Source: Dinghuibacter silviterrae
GTDB lineage: Bacteria > Bacteroidota > Bacteroidia > Chitinophagales > Chitinophagaceae
Reading direction: 5' to 3'
Assembly (NCBI RefSeq): GCF_004366355.1
Contig: NZ_SODV01000001.1
Location: 1,984,001 to 2,048,000 of the forward strand
DNA: 64,000 bases
Shown piece by piece: positions 8,407 to 16,909 of the stretch (position 1 is its first letter; the number at the start of each line of letters is the position of its first letter). A program made the translations under genes and the position numbers. A model generated the notes under the pieces. It searched no databases and was not told where the DNA came from. It was given only the letters and a program-made list of their open reading frames with translations.

Positions 8407-8628
8407 ATGTCAAAACAAGGATTGATCAAGCAAGACGGCATCATTATCGAGGCCTTATCGAACGCCATGTTCAGGGTAAGGTTGGAAAATGGGCACGAAA
8501 TTCTGGCTACCATATCTGGGAAAATGCGGATGCACTACATCCGGATTCTACCGGGGGACCGCGTCGGCGTCGAGATCAGCCCTTATGACCTGAGCAGGGG
8601 ACGGATCAATTTCAGGTATAAAAACTAA
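8407..8628 (+). CDS. infA: translation initiation factor IF-1
   Basis: This 73-residue single OB-fold protein binds the ribosomal A site during initiation. The hallmark segments [46 protein letters not shown] and GRINFRYK are all present. It is the first gene of the infA-rpmJ-rpsM-rpsK-rpsD-rpoA-rplQ group, six bases ahead of rpmJ. Confidence 0.98.
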   Translation: MSKQGLIKQDGIIIEALSNAMFRVRLENGHEILATISGKMRMHYIRILPGDRVGVEISPYDLSRGRINFRYKN

Positions 8629-8634
8629 AACGTC

Positions 8635-8751
8635 ATGAAAGTAAGAGCCGCCATCAAAAAAAGGAGCGCCGACTGTAAGATCGTCCGTCGCAAGGGCCGG
8701 TTGTATGTAATCAACAAAAAGAACCCCCGGTTCAAGCAACGCCAGGGCTAA
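8635..8751 (+). CDS. rpmJ: 50S ribosomal protein L36
   Basis: This is a 38-codon gene. The protein begins [10 protein letters not shown], continues with [16 protein letters not shown] and ends [10 protein letters not shown], which is clearly L36. Only one cysteine (C14) remains, so the zinc ribbon of the classical C+ form is lost and this is a C- type L36. Confidence 0.96.
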   Translation: MKVRAAIKKRSADCKIVRRKGRLYVINKKNPRFKQRQG

Positions 8752-8777
8752 ACTCGTAAAATTTTTAAAATTCGAAT

Positions 8778-9158
8778 ATGGCTCGTATAGCCGGTATTGA
8801 TTTACCCAAGAACAAAAGAGGCGAGATTGGCCTGACCTATATTTATGGGATCGGCCGTTCTACGGCCCAGTATATCCTGGATAAGGCGGGGATCAGCTAC
8901 GACAAGAAGGTGAACCAGTGGAACGACGAGGATCAGGCTGCTATCCGTAATATCATCAATAACGAGTTCAAGGTAGAAGGTCAGCTGCGCTCCGAAGTTC
9001 AAATGAACATCAAGCGTCTGTTGGATATTGCCTGCTACCGTGGGCTTCGTCACAGGAAAGGGCTGCCTGTCCGCGGACAACGTACCAGGACGAACTCCCG
9101 CACCCGTAAGGGCAAGCGCCGGACCGTTGCCGGTAAGAAGAAGGCACCGAAGAAGTAG
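8778..9158 (+). CDS. rpsM: 30S ribosomal protein S13
   Basis: This 126-residue S13 of the small-subunit head starts [10 protein letters not shown] and has the helix-two-turn-helix segment [12 protein letters not shown]. The conserved [17 protein letters not shown] block precedes a lysine-rich tail. A 120-base gap to rpsK follows (9159-9278), which is long for a ribosomal operon; it contains short GC-rich inverted repeats such as CCGG-GAAA-CCGG but no gene. Confidence 0.98.
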   Translation: MARIAGIDLPKNKRGEIGLTYIYGIGRSTAQYILDKAGISYDKKVNQWNDEDQAAIRNIINNEFKVEGQLRSEVQMNIKRLLDIACYRGLRHRKGLPVRGQRTRTNSRTRKGKRRTVAGKKKAPKK

Positions 9159-9278
9159 GACTTGGGTAGCAGCAGCTGCATGACAACCTTTTATACGCCG
9201 GATCCGGGGCAGTTGCCGGGGAGGGTAAAAAGGGCCGGGAAACCGGTTGATTTTTAAATGATTACCTTTTAGGATTTC

Positions 9279-9686
9279 ATGGCAAAAGCATCGAATCAGA
9301 ACAACGCGAAGGCCGCGGCCAAAAAAAGGATCGTAAAGGTGGACTCCTACGGGGATGCCCACGTTACGGCCAGCTTTAACAACATTATCGTCAGCCTTAC
9401 CAACAAGCAAGGCCAGGTGATCGCCTGGAGCAGCGCCGGTAAGATGGGCTTCAAGGGGTCTAAAAAGAACACCCCGTATGCTGCCCAGACGGCTTCCCAG
9501 GATGCTGCCAAGGTAGCCCTGGACGCCGGGATGCGTAAAGTAGACGTATATGTAAAAGGCCCCGGGGCCGGTAGGGAAGGTGCCATCAGGGCGCTCGCCA
9601 ATTCCGGTCTGGAAGTCGTGATGATCAAAGACATCACGCCGCTGCCGCACAACGGCTGCCGTCCGCCCAAGAAACGTCGTGTATAA
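9279..9686 (+). CDS. rpsK: 30S ribosomal protein S11
   Basis: This 135-residue S11 of the 30S platform carries the typical [33 protein letters not shown] and [15 protein letters not shown] segments and the conserved C-terminus [13 protein letters not shown]. The next 141 bases before rpsD contain a strong hairpin at 9710-9736. Confidence 0.98.
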   Translation: MAKASNQNNAKAAAKKRIVKVDSYGDAHVTASFNNIIVSLTNKQGQVIAWSSAGKMGFKGSKKNTPYAAQTASQDAAKVALDAGMRKVDVYVKGPGAGREGAIRALANSGLEVVMIKDITPLPHNGCRPPKKRRV

Positions 9687-9709
9687 AAATACATTAGACA
9701 TATCGGACG

Positions 9710-9739
9710 ATCCGAAGCGCCCCCGGGCCTTCGGATTTT
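9710..9739 (+). terminator. strong hairpin with T-run between rpsK and rpsD
   Basis: ATCCGAAG (9710-9717) pairs with CTTCGGAT (9729-9736). Further G/C pairs around a CCCCGGG core extend the stem past one bulge, and a short T-run follows. It could be an attenuator or partial terminator that sets S4/RpoA output apart from S13/S11, or an S4-binding leader. Confidence 0.55.
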
Positions 9740-9827
9740 CCTGCATTATTTAATCACCGGGTCCGCAATTGATTTTTACGATTTTTACTGATTGCGCGAC
9801 CGACACTAAAAAATCAGATTAAAGACT

Positions 9828-10433
9828 ATGGCTCGTTACACTGGCCCAAAGACAAAGATCTCCCGCATTTTCGGGGAACCCATCCTGGGGAACGGTAAGT
9901 ACCTGGGTAAAAACAGCAATCCTCCCGGTCAGCACGGCATGACCCGCAAGCGCAAAACGCTCGGAGAATACGCCCTGCAGCTCAGGGAAAAGCAAAAGGC
10001 TAAATACACCTACGGGGTCCTGGAACGGCAGTTCCGCGGTACCTTCCAGGAAGCCGCCCGCCGCAAGGGGGCCACAGGTGAAAACCTGATCAAGCTGCTG
10101 GAAGCCCGCCTGGACAATACCGTATACCGCCTGGGCCTGGCCGCTTCCCGTCCCGCCGCCCGCCAGTTGGTGAGCCACAAGCACATCACGGTGAACGGCC
10201 ACGTGGTCAACGTACCCAGCTACCAGCTGACACCCGGGGACATCATCAGCATCACCCAGCGTACCGCCGACAGCGAGGCCCTGATGGGCCAGGTCAAGGG
10301 GAAAAACCCCAAGATCAACTGGCTGGACTGGAACGAAGGCGAGCTGAAGGGGACCTTTGTCGCTTACCCTGAAAGGGAAAGCGTTCCGGAAAACATCCGC
10401 GAGCAACTGATCGTGGAATTGTACTCCAAATAA
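9828..10433 (+). CDS. rpsD: 30S ribosomal protein S4
   Basis: This 201-residue S4 is a primary 16S rRNA binder and, in many bacteria, a repressor of its own operon. It starts MARYTGPKTKISRIFGEPI, has the RNA-binding S4 domain (LLEARLDNTVYRLGLAASRPAARQLV; HKHITVNGHVVNVPS) and ends in the usual VPENIREQLIVELYSK. A terminator and a new promoter separate it from rpoA. Confidence 0.98.
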   Translation: MARYTGPKTKISRIFGEPILGNGKYLGKNSNPPGQHGMTRKRKTLGEYALQLREKQKAKYTYGVLERQFRGTFQEAARRKGATGENLIKLLEARLDNTVYRLGLAASRPAARQLVSHKHITVNGHVVNVPSYQLTPGDIISITQRTADSEALMGQVKGKNPKINWLDWNEGELKGTFVAYPERESVPENIREQLIVELYSK

Positions 10434-10443
10434 GCCTGAACGC

Positions 10444-10471
10444 GGCGCCCTCGGTGGGTGCCGTGTTTTTT
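10444..10471 (+). terminator. rho-independent terminator after rpsD
   Basis: The stem GGCGCCC (10444-10450) / GGGTGCC (10456-10462) includes one G-T pair and a five-base loop, and a six-T run follows. The rpoA -7 box begins three bases after the T-run. Confidence 0.65.
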
Positions 10472-10473
10472 GT

Positions 10474-10481
10474 TATTTTTG
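10474..10481 (+). promoter_or_regulatory. -7 box TATTTTTG for rpoA
   Basis: This is an exact TAnnTTTG box 26 bases before the rpoA ATG at 10508, immediately behind the rpsD terminator. It suggests that rpoA-rplQ can be transcribed on its own. Confidence 0.6.
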
Positions 10482-10507
10482 CATTAAATAAAAAAAGGAC
10501 ACCATAC

Positions 10508-11506
10508 ATGGCCATTCTAAACTTCGTAAAGCCCGATAAGATCGTTCTTCAAAAAGCTACGGATTTTGAAGCGCAATTCGAGTTCCGTCCCCTGGAACCG
10601 GGCTACGGTGTAACTATAGGCAATGCCCTGCGCAGGGTGTTGCTGAACTCGCTTGAAGGTTACGCTATCGTGGGCATCAAGATCGAAGGTGCCGATCACG
10701 AATTTGCGACGCTCAAGGGCGTTACAGAGGATGTGACCGAAATCATCCTGAACCTGAAGCAGGTACGCTTCAAGAAGAAGGTGGACCACGAGGTAGGCAC
10801 CGAGAAGGTGACCCTTAGCCTCAAGAACAAGACGGAATTCACCGCCGCCATGATCGGCGAAGCCACCCAGAGCTTCGAGGTGATGAACCCGGGTCAGTTG
10901 ATCTGCACCATGGATTCGTCCGCCAAGATCGACATCGAGATCAATATCGCCAAAGGCCGCGGCTATGTACCGGCCGATGAAAACAAAGTGAAGGACGCCC
11001 CCTTCGGATATATTCCCATCGACTCCATCTTCACGCCCATCAAGAACGTGAAGTACGCGATCGAAAATACCCGCGTGGAACAGCGCACCGACTACGAGAA
11101 ACTCGTCATGGAAGTGGCTACGGACGGCACCATTCACCCCGAAGAGGCGGTGAAACAGGCTTCCCGGATCCTGATCCAGCACCTAATGATCATCACCGAC
11201 GAGAACATTACGTTCGATAATAAGGAGGAAAAGAAGGAAGACCTCGTGGACGAACAGACCCTGCAACTGCGCAAGGTGCTGAAGACCCCGCTGGAAGACC
11301 TCGACCTGTCCGTCCGCGCCTTCAACTGTCTGAAGGCTGCCAAGATCAACTCCCTCAGCGAGCTGGTCCAGTACGAACAGGAAGACCTCATGAAGTTCCG
11401 CAACTTCGGTCAGAAGTCCCTGGCCGAAATCGAGCAGGTGCTCCACGAGCGCGGCTTGCATTTCGGGATGGACCTCGCGAAGCTCGGGATCAACGATGAT
11501 TTTTGA
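10508..11506 (+). CDS. rpoA: DNA-directed RNA polymerase subunit alpha
   Basis: This 332-residue alpha subunit has the N-terminal dimerisation domain (FRPLEPGYGVTIGNALRRVLL...EGYAI), a flexible linker around residues 235-255, and the C-terminal HhH domain (DLDLSVRAFNCLKAA, KFRNFGQKSLAEIE). I set the start at MAILNFVKPDK, which follows the TATTTTTG box by a sensible leader. The longer frame from 10454 would begin before that promoter and inside the terminator. Confidence 0.97.
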   Translation: MAILNFVKPDKIVLQKATDFEAQFEFRPLEPGYGVTIGNALRRVLLNSLEGYAIVGIKIEGADHEFATLKGVTEDVTEIILNLKQVRFKKKVDHEVGTEKVTLSLKNKTEFTAAMIGEATQSFEVMNPGQLICTMDSSAKIDIEINIAKGRGYVPADENKVKDAPFGYIPIDSIFTPIKNVKYAIENTRVEQRTDYEKLVMEVATDGTIHPEEAVKQASRILIQHLMIITDENITFDNKEEKKEDLVDEQTLQLRKVLKTPLEDLDLSVRAFNCLKAAKINSLSELVQYEQEDLMKFRNFGQKSLAEIEQVLHERGLHFGMDLAKLGINDDF

Positions 11507-11594
11507 TAACCGGCGCGCCGCGGCCCTAACGGGCTGGCCGGTGCCCACCCCTCGCAATTCCTGGCACGGTGTGAGGGTTAAAACCATATAAGCC

Positions 11595-12089
11595 ATGCGT
11601 CACGGAGACAAAATCAACAACCTGGGTCGTACCCAGTCCCACCGGAAGGCCCTGCTGAACAACCTGGCCTCCCAGCTGATCACGCACAAGCGGATCGTTA
11701 CCACCCACGCCAAAGCGAAGTCCCTGAGGACCTTCGTCGAGCCCCTCATCACCAAGTCCAAGGAAAACACCACCCACCAGCGGAGGATCGTTTTCTCTTA
11801 CTTGCAGGATAAGCAAGCAGTGGCCGAGCTGTTCGATGTGATCAGCCCCAAGATCGCTGCCCGTCCCGGGGGCTATACCCGCATCATCAAGCTGGGTACC
11901 CGCGTCGGTGACAACGCCGAACTGGCCATGATCGAGCTGGTCGACTTCAACGAAATCTACGGTAAAGGAAAGGGCGAAGCCAAGGAACCCGCCAAGCGCA
12001 CCCGTCGCGCAGGTGGTGGCAAGAAGAAAGCCGCTGCTGCTGACGCTGCACCCGAGGCACCCGCCGCCGAAGAAAAGACGGCTGAGTAA
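11595..12089 (+). CDS. rplQ: 50S ribosomal protein L17
   Basis: The L17 core ([21 protein letters not shown]...[25 protein letters not shown]) fills the first ~125 residues. A low-complexity tail rich in Lys, Ala and Glu follows (about residues 130-164), as is usual in Bacteroidota L17. It is the last gene of the ribosomal block, and strong hairpins follow. Confidence 0.97.
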   Translation: MRHGDKINNLGRTQSHRKALLNNLASQLITHKRIVTTHAKAKSLRTFVEPLITKSKENTTHQRRIVFSYLQDKQAVAELFDVISPKIAARPGGYTRIIKLGTRVGDNAELAMIELVDFNEIYGKGKGEAKEPAKRTRRAGGGKKKAAAADAAPEAPAAEEKTAE

Positions 12090-12116
12090 TCATCATGTTG
12101 ATAAAATTTTCATAAA

Positions 12117-12146
12117 GGCGGGGGTTATTCACCCCGCCTTTTTTTT
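12117..12146 (+). terminator. terminator of the ribosomal/rpoA operon
   Basis: GGCGGGG (12117-12123) pairs with CCCCGCC (12132-12138) across an eight-base loop, followed by eight T residues. This is a textbook intrinsic terminator. Confidence 0.85.
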
Positions 12147-12194
12147 CGCGGCGCGGGCCCCTGCGGGGCAACGTAGCCCGCGCCGCGAAAAAAA
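12139..12194. repeat. long perfect inverted repeat after rplQ
   Basis: A T-run followed by CGCGGCGCGGGC (to 12158) is matched exactly by GCCCGCGCCGCG followed by an A-run (12176-12194). This makes a perfect stem of about 18-19 bp with a 17-base centre that can itself fold. The left T-run is shared with the preceding terminator, so the element can stop transcription on both strands. Confidence 0.7.
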
Positions 12195-12217
12195 CTCTTA
12201 TTATGGCCCTTCGGGCA

Positions 12218-12238
12218 GCGGACCTGTGGTCCGCTTTT
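12218..12238 (+). terminator. third hairpin before carA
   Basis: GCGGACC (12218-12224) and GGTCCGC (12228-12234) form a 7-bp stem with a TGT loop, followed by TTTT. It lies three bases before the carA -7 box, so it may be a last insulator or part of carA control. Confidence 0.5.
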
Positions 12239-12240
12239 AG

Positions 12241-12248
12241 TAATTTTG
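12241..12248 (+). promoter_or_regulatory. -7 box TAATTTTG for carA
   Basis: This is an exact TAnnTTTG box 18 bases before the carA ATG at 12267. It decides against the upstream TTG (12246) as a start, because that codon lies inside the box. Confidence 0.6.
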
Positions 12249-12266
12249 CAAAATTTTCCCCCGAAT

Positions 12267-13361
12267 ATGACCCCGACAAAACCCGCTATTCTGATGCTCG
12301 AAGACGGGCTGGTATTTCACGGTACAGCTTTTGGTAAGATCGGCACCACGACCGGTGAGATCTGTTTCAACACCGGTATGACCGGCTACCAGGAGGTCTT
12401 TACCGATCCCAGCTACTATGGCCAGATCATCATCATGAATACCGTGCATGTTGGTAACTACGGGGTCAAAGACAGTGATGTGGAAAGCACCGGGATCAAG
12501 ATCAAGGGCCTCATCGGCCGCAACCTCGAACCCCGTTTTTCGCGGATCCAGGCGGTCGGCTCCCTCCAGGAATACCTGGAAAAAGAGGGGATCGTATCCA
12601 TAGAAGACGTCGACACCCGCGCCCTGGTGGCGCACGTACGTACCAAGGGCGCGATGAACTGCATCATCTCCTCCGAGATCCTGGACGTGGCGAAACTCAA
12701 AGAAGAACTGAAGAAGGTGCCCTCCATGGACGGCCTGGAACTGGCCTCCACCGTATCCACCAAGGAAGTCTATCACGTCGGCGACCCGCAGGCGGCCATC
12801 CGGATCTCCGTCCTCGACTTCGGGGTTAAACACAACATCCTCGAATGCATGGCGCAGCGCGGTGCTTATGTACGGGTGCACCCGGCCAAAACGTCGCTGG
12901 AAGAGCTCGAAAAGTTCAAACCGCACGGCTATTTTTTGTCCAACGGCCCCGGCGACCCCGCGCCCATGGACTACGCCGTGCGCACCATCAAGGATATCCT
13001 CAAGACCGATAAACCGCTGTTTGGCATCTGTCTCGGCCACCAGCTCCTGGCGCTGGCCAACGACATCCCCACCTTCAAGATGCACCACGGTCACCGAGGT
13101 CTGAATCACCCCGTCAAAAACCTCCAGACCGGGCGTTGCGAGATCACCACCCAGAACCATGGGTTTGGTGTGGACCCCGAGGCGGTTCGCGCTTCCGACC
13201 GGGTAGAGATCACCCACGTTAACCTCAACGACGACTCCATCGAAGGCATCCGGGTCAAGGGCAAACCGGCGTTCTCCGTCCAATACCACCCCGAAGCCAC
13301 CCCCGGTCCGCACGACAGCCGCTATCTTTTTGACGACTTCCTCCAAATGATGAGGCCATGA
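12267..13361 (+). CDS. carA: carbamoyl-phosphate synthase small (glutaminase) chain
   Basis: This 364-residue subunit releases ammonia from glutamine for carbamoyl phosphate, a precursor of arginine and pyrimidines. The N-terminal half is the CarA-specific domain (LEDGLVFHG; GEICFNTGMTGYQE). The C-terminal half is a class I glutamine amidotransferase with nucleophile C255 in GICLGHQ and the His-Glu pair in YHPEATPGPHD. The start is chosen from the promoter position. It overlaps aroQ by ATGA. The large subunit carB is not in the window. Confidence 0.96.
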   Translation: MTPTKPAILMLEDGLVFHGTAFGKIGTTTGEICFNTGMTGYQEVFTDPSYYGQIIIMNTVHVGNYGVKDSDVESTGIKIKGLIGRNLEPRFSRIQAVGSLQEYLEKEGIVSIEDVDTRALVAHVRTKGAMNCIISSEILDVAKLKEELKKVPSMDGLELASTVSTKEVYHVGDPQAAIRISVLDFGVKHNILECMAQRGAYVRVHPAKTSLEELEKFKPHGYFLSNGPGDPAPMDYAVRTIKDILKTDKPLFGICLGHQLLALANDIPTFKMHHGHRGLNHPVKNLQTGRCEITTQNHGFGVDPEAVRASDRVEITHVNLNDDSIEGIRVKGKPAFSVQYHPEATPGPHDSRYLFDDFLQMMRP

Positions 13362-13789
13362 ACCATCCCGCGCGTATCGCCATCATCAACGGTCCCAACC
13401 TGAACCTCCTCGGCAAACGGGAACCCGGCGTCTACGGGAACCAGTCCTTCGAGGCCTATTTCCCGGACCTGCACAAGCTGTTCCCTTCCGTGGAATTCAG
13501 CTATTTCCAAAGCAACGTGGAAGGGGAGCTCGTAAGCGAACTGCAGCGCGTCGGGTTCGACTACGACGGCATCATCCTCAACCCCGGGGGGTATACCCAT
13601 ACCTCTGTCGCGATCGGGGATGCTATTGCTTCTATCACCACGCCCGTGGTGGAGGTGCATATTTCCAATGTGCATGCGCGGGAGGACTTCCGCAAAATTT
13701 CTCATGTCTCCGCGAAGGCGCGGGGGACCATCATGGGGTTGGGACTGCGGGGGTATGAGTTGGCGGTCCGCTTCTTCATAGAAGGATAA
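13358..13789 (+). CDS. aroQ: type II 3-dehydroquinate dehydratase
   Basis: This 143-residue enzyme performs the third step of the shikimate pathway (3-dehydroquinate to 3-dehydroshikimate). The type II signature NGPNLNLLGKREPGVYG is at the start, with the catalytic Tyr in VYG, Arg in GKREP, and the active-site HISNVHARE and HVSAKARGTIMG segments. It overlaps the carA stop by four bases and so is translationally coupled to it. Confidence 0.96.
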   Translation: MNHPARIAIINGPNLNLLGKREPGVYGNQSFEAYFPDLHKLFPSVEFSYFQSNVEGELVSELQRVGFDYDGIILNPGGYTHTSVAIGDAIASITTPVVEVHISNVHAREDFRKISHVSAKARGTIMGLGLRGYELAVRFFIEG

Positions 13790-13813
13790 ATCGGGGATTT
13801 TGTGCGTTTTTTG

Positions 13814-13833
13814 AGGCTGCCTTCGGGCGGCCT
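13814..13833 (+). terminator. UUCG-tetraloop hairpin after aroQ
   Basis: AGGCTGCC and GGCGGCCT form an 8-bp stem closed by a TTCG tetraloop. A broken T-rich tail follows. It probably ends the carA-aroQ transcript. Confidence 0.65.
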
Positions 13834-13964
13834 TTGTCATTTTATTGTAAAAATTTTTGCTGTTTTTGCCCCTTTTTAGAAACATGTAGAAACATATAAA
13901 AGTATGAAGTAATAAAAATTTTTAACGTGTAAATGGCTGTTTTTTAATTGTCAAAAACTCTTTT

Positions 13965-13972
13965 TATGTTTG
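13965..13972 (+). promoter_or_regulatory. -7 box TATGTTTG for the Rpn-type gene
   Basis: This is an exact TAnnTTTG box. The first possible ATG (13977) would lie at or before the transcript start, so the ATG at 13992 is favoured. Confidence 0.5.
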
Positions 13973-13991
13973 TTGTATGATCAATCAACAA

Positions 13992-14951
13992 ATGAATATG
14001 AAGAAAGATGACACGCTCTGGAAGGGCCTCATCGAGGACCTGTTTCCGGAATTCCTGCAGTTCTTCTACCCAAAAGCGAGGGGGATGATAGACCGGCAGA
14101 CGACCTTTGAATTCCTGGACAAGGAGCTCCAGGATTTGTTCCCTTCGTCGGATGCGAACCTGGCGCCGAAATTCGTGGACAAACTGGTGCGGGTAAAGTC
14201 CTTAATGGAAGAGGAGTCGATACTTGTGCATATCGAGTTGCAAGGGTATCGTGAGAAAAACTTTCCTGAAAGGATGTTTAGGTATTATTATCGTATCAGG
14301 GACAGATACGGTCAGCCTGTCACCGCTTTGGCCATTTTTATGGGAAGCGCAACGAAGGTGGTATCCCAGTATTACGACGAGTGTCTGGGGACGGAGTTAA
14401 TGTACAATTATAACGTGTTCGATATCTGGGAAACAGATGAAGACACGCTAAAATGCAGCGCTAACCCCTTCGCCATCGTTGTATTGGCCGCCAGGACTGC
14501 ACTTTTGAAGGGCAAGATCACCGACCGGGAATTGGTCACGCAGCATGCGTGGTTGTTCGAGGCACTGGAGGCCAAAAAGTTATCCCAGCGAAAAAAATTG
14601 GTTATTTCGGCTTTTCTGGAGAGCTGCGTGCAGTTTGAAGAGCCACGAACATATCGTACATTTGGTAAACAACTTGAGTCGATCACCGGTAAAAAAAATC
14701 CTATGGGTGTCATTGAGATGTTAAAGGAGCAGGGCCTGGAAGAAGGTCGCGCGAAGGGCTTGGCCCAAGGCCATGCGGAAGGTCTCGCAGTTGGCCGTGC
14801 GGAAGGTCATGCGGAAGGCCTCGAAGAAGCAAAGGCAGCATTCGTCACGAACCTCCTCTCCAAACTCCACCTCACCGACGAACAAATCGCCGACGTCGCC
14901 GGCGTAGACCTGAAGTTCGTAAAGAGGGTGAAGGACAAGCTGAAAAAGTAA
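13992..14951 (+). CDS. Rpn family recombination-promoting nuclease / transposase-like protein
   Basis: This 319-residue protein is of the Rpn/YhgA type, with a PD-(D/E)XK nuclease-like N-terminal half. The typical block LVHIELQGYREKNFPERMFRY is visible about residues 75-100. Residues ~245-285 are a run of short repeats of the form G-x-A-x-G (EGRAKGLAQGHAEGLAVGRAEG), as is common before the tail of this family. A small helical tail follows (LTDEQIADVAGVDLKFVKRVKDKLK). Rpn proteins are DNA endonucleases in E. coli; many Bacteroidota carry multiple scattered copies. No terminal repeats or target duplications are seen, so it is not annotated as an active mobile element. Confidence 0.8.
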   Translation: MNMKKDDTLWKGLIEDLFPEFLQFFYPKARGMIDRQTTFEFLDKELQDLFPSSDANLAPKFVDKLVRVKSLMEEESILVHIELQGYREKNFPERMFRYYYRIRDRYGQPVTALAIFMGSATKVVSQYYDECLGTELMYNYNVFDIWETDEDTLKCSANPFAIVVLAARTALLKGKITDRELVTQHAWLFEALEAKKLSQRKKLVISAFLESCVQFEEPRTYRTFGKQLESITGKKNPMGVIEMLKEQGLEEGRAKGLAQGHAEGLAVGRAEGHAEGLEEAKAAFVTNLLSKLHLTDEQIADVAGVDLKFVKRVKDKLKK

Positions 14952-14973
14952 GTAACGCAAGCAAATAAAAAAA

Positions 14974-14991
14974 GGCCCGCGAGGGCCTTTT
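14974..14991 (+). terminator. terminator after the Rpn-type gene
   Basis: AAAGGCCC-GCGA-GGGCCTTT is a compact stem with a GNRA-type loop, followed by TTTTC. Its A-rich left side could also serve the opposite strand. Confidence 0.7.
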
Positions 14992-15012
14992 CTATTTATA
15001 CGCTGGAGCGTT

Positions 15013-15873
15013 TTACGCTTTCTTTTTCTTCTCCGGATGCCCCAGTTGCAGCGACAACCCCAGGTTAAGAATCATCTCATACGTCCCGAACGACTGCCGC
15101 GCCGTCCCGTCATAGACCTTCAGCCCCCAGTAGTTGGTGTAGACGACCTTGTTGGTATATTCCAGGTAAATGAATTTGTAAAAGGTAAACCGCATCGCGG
15201 CTTCGAAGCCGGCGTCCAGGCCGCCGAACTGGAAGTGCGGGTCATTGTCCTTGCCGTAAAGGGTGTTCTGGACGTGGGGAACCATGAATCCGACGCCGGC
15301 TTTCCAAATAAAAGACGTGTTGAAGTTCGGGTAGTTGAGCTTAGGGATCTGGACGCGGTGGACGAGGTTGAACAGGAAGAAATTGGCACCGTTGTTCAAC
15401 TGGTAGACCAGGATGCTGTCGTTGAGCATGTATTGGTCGACGTGGTGGCCGTTCTGGGTGCCCACGACGTGGAGGGCCTGCATCTGCGCGACCTGGTACT
15501 TGGTGTGGTCGAAGTTGAGTTCGATACCCCAGTTGTCCTTGAACCAGTGGCCGATGCGGTAGTTGTATTGGGGGATGGTAAAGGCACTGTGAAAGAGCTC
15601 GTTATTCCACCCGGGTTTGTCTTCGGCGAAAACGCTTTTGAAGACGTAGTCGTTGCCGAGGGACGGTTGTTTGATGTGGATATCGCTGTGGGTGTACCAT
15701 TCCTTGTTGTATCCCCAGGAGAACCACCAGCCGCCCTGGCGGCCTTCATAGTTGTTCTGCAGGTTGGGCACCGGCAGATTGCCGGCCTGGCCGGACGCCG
15801 CATTGTTTTGAGCGTACGCTGCATTGCATAGGATACCTATTGCGAGTACGACTCGGAAAATTGCCTTCATCAC
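15013..15873 (-). CDS. outer-membrane beta-barrel-like protein of unknown function
   Basis: This 286-residue protein has a signal peptide (cleavage after AAYAQ, about residue 22). Alternating aromatic beta-strand segments follow (GWWFSWGYNKEWY, YNYRIGHWFKDNWGIELNF, FIYLEYTNKVVY) and the C-terminal part is strand-rich. That suggests an outer-membrane barrel or a porin-like surface protein. I do not recognise a named family. It lies 20 bases after bioB on the same strand and could be cotranscribed with M42-bioB. Confidence 0.6.
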   Translation of the reverse strand: MMKAIFRVVLAIGILCNAAYAQNNAASGQAGNLPVPNLQNNYEGRQGGWWFSWGYNKEWYTHSDIHIKQPSLGNDYVFKSVFAEDKPGWNNELFHSAFTIPQYNYRIGHWFKDNWGIELNFDHTKYQVAQMQALHVVGTQNGHHVDQYMLNDSILVYQLNNGANFFLFNLVHRVQIPKLNYPNFNTSFIWKAGVGFMVPHVQNTLYGKDNDPHFQFGGLDAGFEAAMRFTFYKFIYLEYTNKVVYTNYWGLKVYDGTARQSFGTYEMILNLGLSLQLGHPEKKKKA

Positions 15874-15893
15874 GCGTATATTAAATTACTGGT

Positions 15894-16907
15894 TTAATGT
15901 GTAAGGACGGATTTGGCGGGCTCCCCGGCGGCCGCGGTCGCGCCGGCAGGCCCTGCCTTAAACGCCTCACGCGGGTGCAACCCGAGCAATTGAAACATCG
16001 CATTGTCCTCGTCCAATCCCGGATTGGGCGTCGTCAACAGCTTCTCCCCGGTAAAGATGGAGTTGGCTCCGGCCATGAAACACCAGGCCTGCTCGGCAAC
16101 GGACATTTCCGCGCGGCCAGCGCTGAGACGAACCATGGCGGCGGGCATGAGGATACGCGCGGTGGCGATCATGCGCACCATGTCCCAGATGTCGACCTTG
16201 GGGTTGTTTTCGAGGGGGGTACCCTTGATCCGGACCAGGGCGTTGATGGGAACGGATTCGGGGTGCTCGGGCAGCGTGGAGAGCGTGTGGAGCATACCGA
16301 TCCGGTCTTCGTGGGTTTCGCCGAGACCGACGATGCCTCCGCAGCAAACGCTGACACCGGCCTTGCGGACGTTGTCGAGGGTTTGGAGGCGGTCTTCATA
16401 CGTCCGGGTGGAAATGATTTCACCGTAGTATTCGGGGGAGGTGTCCAGGTTGTGGTTGTAGGCGTAGAGACCGGCGTCGGCGAGCTTTTTGGCCTGCTCG
16501 GGGGTCAGCATGCCGAGGGTGCAGCAGACCTCCATGCCCATGTCGTTGACCGAGCGAACCATGTCCAGCACGCGGTCGAAGTCGCGGTTGTCGCGGACTT
16601 CGCGCCAGGCGGCGCCCATGCAAAAACGCGTGGAGCCGGCGTCGCGGGCCTTGGTGGCGGCGGCGAGGACTTCTTCGGTCTGCATCAGGCCGTGGTTTTT
16701 GACGCCGGTATGATAACGGGCGGCCTGGGGGCAATAGGCGCAGTCTTCGGGGCAACCGCCGGTTTTGATGGACAGCAACGTGCAGACCTGCACTTCGGCG
16801 GTCTCGTTGTACTGGCGGTGGACCGTGGCGGCCCGGTAGACCAGCTCCAGCAGGGGCGTGTCGTATATGGCTTTTATCTCTTCAATGCTCCAGTCGTTTC
16901 GGATCAT
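15894..16907 (-). CDS. bioB: biotin synthase
   Basis: This 337-residue radical SAM enzyme inserts sulfur into dethiobiotin, the last step of biotin synthesis. The radical SAM cluster motif CxxxCxxC is C52-C56-C59 ([11 protein letters not shown]). The downstream [18 protein letters not shown] and GGIVGLGET blocks and the auxiliary [2Fe-2S] segment with RLSAGR are also present. The C-terminus ends in an Ala/Gly-rich tail. It starts two bases after the M42 peptidase stop. No other biotin gene is in the window. Confidence 0.96.
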   Translation of the reverse strand: MIRNDWSIEEIKAIYDTPLLELVYRAATVHRQYNETAEVQVCTLLSIKTGGCPEDCAYCPQAARYHTGVKNHGLMQTEEVLAAATKARDAGSTRFCMGAAWREVRDNRDFDRVLDMVRSVNDMGMEVCCTLGMLTPEQAKKLADAGLYAYNHNLDTSPEYYGEIISTRTYEDRLQTLDNVRKAGVSVCCGGIVGLGETHEDRIGMLHTLSTLPEHPESVPINALVRIKGTPLENNPKVDIWDMVRMIATARILMPAAMVRLSAGRAEMSVAEQAWCFMAGANSIFTGEKLLTTPNPGLDEDNAMFQLLGLHPREAFKAGPAGATAAAGEPAKSVLTH

Positions 16908-16909
16908 AG

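Noticed and set aside
13992-14951. Active insertion sequence
   Set aside because: The Rpn-type protein is transposase-like in name, but no terminal inverted repeats or target duplications were seen around it.
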